A stretch of DNA of 64,000 nucleotides from Desulfoluna spongiiphila (GTDB lineage: Bacteria > Desulfobacterota > Desulfobacteria > Desulfobacterales > Desulfolunaceae). The stretch is taken from contig NZ_FMUX01000005.1 in the NCBI RefSeq assembly GCF_900101345.1, positions 124,001 to 188,000 of the forward strand. Reading direction: 5' to 3'. Shown piece after piece: positions 61,319 to 64,000 of this stretch (the first letter of the stretch is position 1; every line of letters starts with the position of its first letter). The notes under the pieces are model-generated. The model was not told where the DNA came from, did no database searches, and saw nothing but the letters and a program-made list of their open reading frames with translations. Position numbers and translations under genes: made by a program.

Positions 61319-63121
61319 TTAGTCCGTAAAACAATCCACCTCGGTTTGAAGGCTCAGGGGCGGCTGGGCCAGGGTCACCGACAGCGGCCCGATTTTCGGG
61401 AGTTCGTGGCTGAAATAGTAGCGTCCCACAGCCAGCTTTCCTTCGTAGAAGGCGCGGTCTGACTTCCGGATGGTTTGCGCGGCGAGTTTTTCGGAGGCGA
61501 CCGCCATCTGGGCCAGCCATTGCCAGGCGACGGTCACAAGGCCGAAGAGCTCAAGGTAGAGGGTGGCGTTGGCAAGGAAGGCCTCCGGACCTTTTTCCAT
61601 GGCCACGTTCCCCAGGGTCATGGTGGTGGCGGCCAGAGTGTCTCTGGCCTCGGCCAGGGCTTTGGTCATCGCCCGGAGCTCAGGGTGGCCCTTGGCCTTT
61701 TCCATGGTGCTCTCCATCTCCCGGTCGAGAAGCTGAAGGGCCTTGCCGTTATTCATCACCACCTTTCTGCCAAGAAGGTCCATGCCTTGGATGCCCGTGG
61801 TCCCTTCGTGGATGGCGTGGATCCGCATGTCCCTGAAGTGCTGCTCCACGGGGAAATCTTCGCAGTACCCGTACCCTCCGAAGCACTGGATGCTTGCGCT
61901 GGTGGAGAGGATGCCCATTTCAGCGGGGAAGGTCTTGGCCACGGGGGTGAGGAGCTCCAGAAGGAGTTTGCAGTCGGCTTGTTCTTCATCGGGTGCAGAG
62001 TGCATGCGGTCCTCGTACCGGCTGCATTGAAGGATGAGGGAGAGGGCCCCTTCGGAGACGGCACGCTGGAACAGGAGCATGCGTTTGACATCTTGGTGTT
62101 CGATGATGGGGATGGGCGCTCCCCCGGGGCCGTCGGTGAGGCGGCGGCCCTGTCTGCGGTTTTTGGCGTAGTCGAGGGAGGCATGGTAGGCCGCCGTGGC
62201 AATGGCCGTGGCCCCTATGCCAACCTCCAGCCGGGCTCCGTTCATCATCTGGAACATATAGGAGAGGCCCCGGTTGGGTTCGCCCACGAGGTGCCCCGTG
62301 CAGTCGTCCTTGTCGCCCAGGGAGAGGGCGGTGATGGGCGCCCCCCGGTATCCCATTTTGTGGAAGACCTGGGTGACGGTGACATCGTTTGACACGAGCT
62401 CGTCCTTGCCGTTTTTCCTCAGCTTGGGCACGGCAAACAGGGAGATCCCCTTGACGCCCGCCGGGGCACCGTCGATGCGGGCCAGCATGAGGTGCACCAC
62501 GTTGTCCACCCCGTCATGGTCCCCCGCGGAGATGAAAATTTTTTCTCCCTTGATGCGGTAGGTGCCGTCTGCCTGCGGGGTGGCGGCGGTGGTGAGGTCG
62601 CCCAGGGAGGTCCCTGCTTCAGGTTCGGTGAGGGCCATGGTGCCCTGCCATCGTCCCTCCAGCATGGGGAGGAGAAATTGTTTGTGTAAGTCCTCCGAGC
62701 CAAAGGTGAAGATAAGATTTGCCGCGCCCGTGGTGAGCCCGGAGTACACAGACGCCGAATAGTTGGCCGAGGCGAACACAAAGCAGACCGCATGCAGCAG
62801 GCTTGGCGGCATGTTGTCCCCGCCCCACTCTTCGGGGAAAATGGCAGAAATCCAGCCGTCTTTTCCCAGGGTGGCGAGGATGGATCGCACATCTTTGTGC
62901 ACGGCAACGGTGCCGTTTATCAGCTCAGGCGGGTTTCGGTCCATCTCTTCGAAGATGGGATGCAGGGCCTTTTTGGCAAAATCAAAGGCGGCATCCAGGA
63001 CCATGTCCATGGATTTGCGGGAGTGTCCGTTGACGGGGGAGCCCGGGGGAAGGGACTCCGTGCCCACAACCTCGTGGAGGGTGAATTTCAGGTTGCGCAT
63101 ACTCATGAATTTGTCTGCCAT
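61319..63121 (-). CDS. Acyl-CoA dehydrogenase (large, C-terminally extended type)
   Basis: A protein of 600 residues of the long acyl-CoA dehydrogenase group with an N-terminal and a C-terminal extension. Signature regions are MALTEPEAGTSLGDLTT and QCFGGYGYCEDFPVEQHFRD, with the catalytic base probably in IHAIHEGTTGIQGMDLLGRK. FAD-dependent alpha,beta-dehydrogenation of acyl-CoA is expected, with electron-transfer flavoprotein as acceptor. The long C-terminal domain (residues about 440-600) is common in the DUF1974/DUF-type members of sulfate reducers. The upstream intergenic region of about 190 bases separates it from a divergent regulator, which may control it. Confidence 0.87.
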   Translation of the reverse strand: MADKFMSMRNLKFTLHEVVGTESLPPGSPVNGHSRKSMDMVLDAAFDFAKKALHPIFEEMDRNPPELINGTVAVHKDVRSILATLGKDGWISAIFPEEWGGDNMPPSLLHAVCFVFASANYSASVYSGLTTGAANLIFTFGSEDLHKQFLLPMLEGRWQGTMALTEPEAGTSLGDLTTAATPQADGTYRIKGEKIFISAGDHDGVDNVVHLMLARIDGAPAGVKGISLFAVPKLRKNGKDELVSNDVTVTQVFHKMGYRGAPITALSLGDKDDCTGHLVGEPNRGLSYMFQMMNGARLEVGIGATAIATAAYHASLDYAKNRRQGRRLTDGPGGAPIPIIEHQDVKRMLLFQRAVSEGALSLILQCSRYEDRMHSAPDEEQADCKLLLELLTPVAKTFPAEMGILSTSASIQCFGGYGYCEDFPVEQHFRDMRIHAIHEGTTGIQGMDLLGRKVVMNNGKALQLLDREMESTMEKAKGHPELRAMTKALAEARDTLAATTMTLGNVAMEKGPEAFLANATLYLELFGLVTVAWQWLAQMAVASEKLAAQTIRKSDRAFYEGKLAVGRYYFSHELPKIGPLSVTLAQPPLSLQTEVDCFTD

Positions 63122-63315
63122 GATGAGCCTCTGTGTCTTGGGTTGATTTTCTCCGGTAGAACTCCGGCGGCATGGTCGTGAAGAGCAACTTGTATGCCAG
63201 TTTCAAGAGCTCCTGTTTTGGGGCACAGTGTGATTCCGTCTGGTGAATATCCGCGATATGTAGTAGTCCTTTTCTTTGGTATGTAGAACATCCACTGTAT
63301 TTCGCGGGAGCGCCC

Positions 63316-64000
63316 ATGACACAGGACGAGAGCAGACTGATTCGGGATATCACCCAGTGCCTTTACAGCAGCCTTGAGATCGAAAAATCGCTGCATGAAA
63401 CCCTCCTTTTACTCAAAGAGTATTTGCCCCTGGATCTGGTCCACGTGTTTGTGCTGGACACCTCCGCCCAGACCTTGCGGTACCTTGCCGAAGCCACGGT
63501 GAAGCGCGGGACCCTCATTGACGAGAGGATTCAGCTCTCCTGGGACCATTTCAAAGAGATCCGGGACTAGGCCCACGGGGACGTCCGGATTCTGGAGAGT
63601 TCGGAGAGCCCGATGCTCAAGAGTATCCACGCCCATTTCCTCGGTCATGTGGAAAAGCCGCTGTATTCGAGGAAAAATGATTTTTCCGTCATGACCATGG
63701 GCTTTGATATCGTTCCGCCCCTGGTGGGAGGGTTTGGGATGGTTGTGGGTGGAGACCACGCCTACGGGGCCTCACACCTCAACTGGATAAACCTCATCCG
63801 GCGCCCCTTGATCGGTGCGGTGCTGAACCTTCTGCACCACCGGGACCTGGTGTGCGAGAACGAGCGCCTCTCCTCCGAAAAAAAGCAGCTGGAGCATCGC
63901 CTGGGCCATGACGGTGACGGTCGGATCATCGGCACCGATTCCGGGCTCAGGGAGGTGTCGGCCATGATCCATCAGGTGGCGACCCTGGACAGTCCTGTCC
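63316..64000 (+). CDS. GAF/sigma-54-dependent regulator, interrupted by in-frame TAG, 3' end cut off
   Basis: The frame starts at the ATG at 63316 (MTQDESRLIRDITQCLYSSL) and meets TAG at 63568-63570 after 84 residues. The same frame continues without another stop to the window end, and the continuation reads as the rest of a GAF domain (for example VGGFGMVVGGDHAYGASHLN) followed by RIIGTDSGLREVSAMIHQV and ATLDSPV, the start of a sigma-54 AAA+ domain. The protein should be an enhancer-binding activator. The TAG may be a nonsense mutation, an assembly error, or a pyrrolysine codon. It is divergent from the acyl-CoA dehydrogenase gene, a likely target. Confidence 0.75.

Noticed and set aside
1..64000. 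CRISPR arrays, tRNA or rRNA genes, insertion-sequence transposases
   Set aside because: No regularly spaced direct repeats, no tRNA cloverleaf or rRNA segment and no transposase-like protein were seen; the dispersed boxes are irregularly placed and lie between genes.

Overview
The window looks like a chromosomal segment of a sulfate-reducing or related anaerobic Desulfobacterota (deltaproteobacterium), possibly near Desulfoluna. The genus is a guess. The evidence is a GC-rich background, a Mop-type molybdenum aldehyde oxidoreductase with its Desulfovibrio-type accessory genes, two selenocysteine formate dehydrogenases, NuoE/NuoF-type electron-bifurcating subunits, and acyl-CoA dehydrogenase and enoyl-CoA hydratase genes. 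No rRNA, tRNA or CRISPR array was seen.

Region 1 (1-16251, + strand) is the end of a type VI secretion (T6SS) locus: tssF (cut by the window edge), tssG, tssH/clpV and vgrG, then the accessory set that travels with DUF2169-type T6SS loci (TIGR02270-like, DUF6484-like, DUF2169, a degenerate ketoacyl-synthase-like protein, a DUF4150 PAAR-like protein). It ends in a strikingly AT-rich pair: a 994-residue metallophosphoesterase and an overlapping pentapeptide-repeat lipoprotein. These are candidate effector and partner genes.

Region 2 (16612-33288, - strand) begins with a secreted nucleosidase and a secreted lipocalin-like/CrtC-like protein. It continues with an eleven-gene cluster around the molybdenum aldehyde oxidoreductase: molybdopterin-binding protein, Mop, a flavin/FeS/CCG-domain oxidoreductase, a small zinc-ribbon-like redox protein, a methyltransferase, a C-GCAxxG-C-C protein, a radical SAM protein, an AMP-dependent CoA-ligase-like protein, XdhC, a MobA-like/HD fusion and a histidine phosphatase. 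This cluster recurs in sulfate reducers but its biochemical purpose is largely unknown.

Region 3 (33289-43691) has a long non-coding stretch, an alpha/beta hydrolase, membrane proteins, an MGDG-synthase-like glycosyltransferase and a GldA/GldF/GldG-like ABC system with a DUF4340 protein.

Region 4 (44286-59181) is a formate/redox locus. On the - strand are NuoE-like, NuoF-like and two paralogous FdhA genes. Each FdhA reads through an in-frame UGA (Sec) followed by a bacterial SECIS hairpin. One FdhA is fused to a GltD-like flavoprotein module. Divergently, on the + strand, is an operon of two DRTGG proteins, two GHKL ATPases, an [FeFe]-hydrogenase-like ferredoxin protein, a PHP phosphoesterase and a [2Fe-2S] thioredoxin-like protein. 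This looks like a redox-sensing or regulatory module for the bifurcating enzyme.

Region 5 (59326-64000) has a frameshifted, catalytically degenerate (p)ppGpp-hydrolase-like gene, an enoyl-CoA hydratase, an acyl-CoA dehydrogenase, and the start of a GAF/sigma-54 regulator interrupted by an in-frame TAG.

Throughout the window, intergenic regions carry a modular repeat family built on a GCCTCCGGCGGC box (at least three module types), often next to T-tracts where transcription terminators would be expected.
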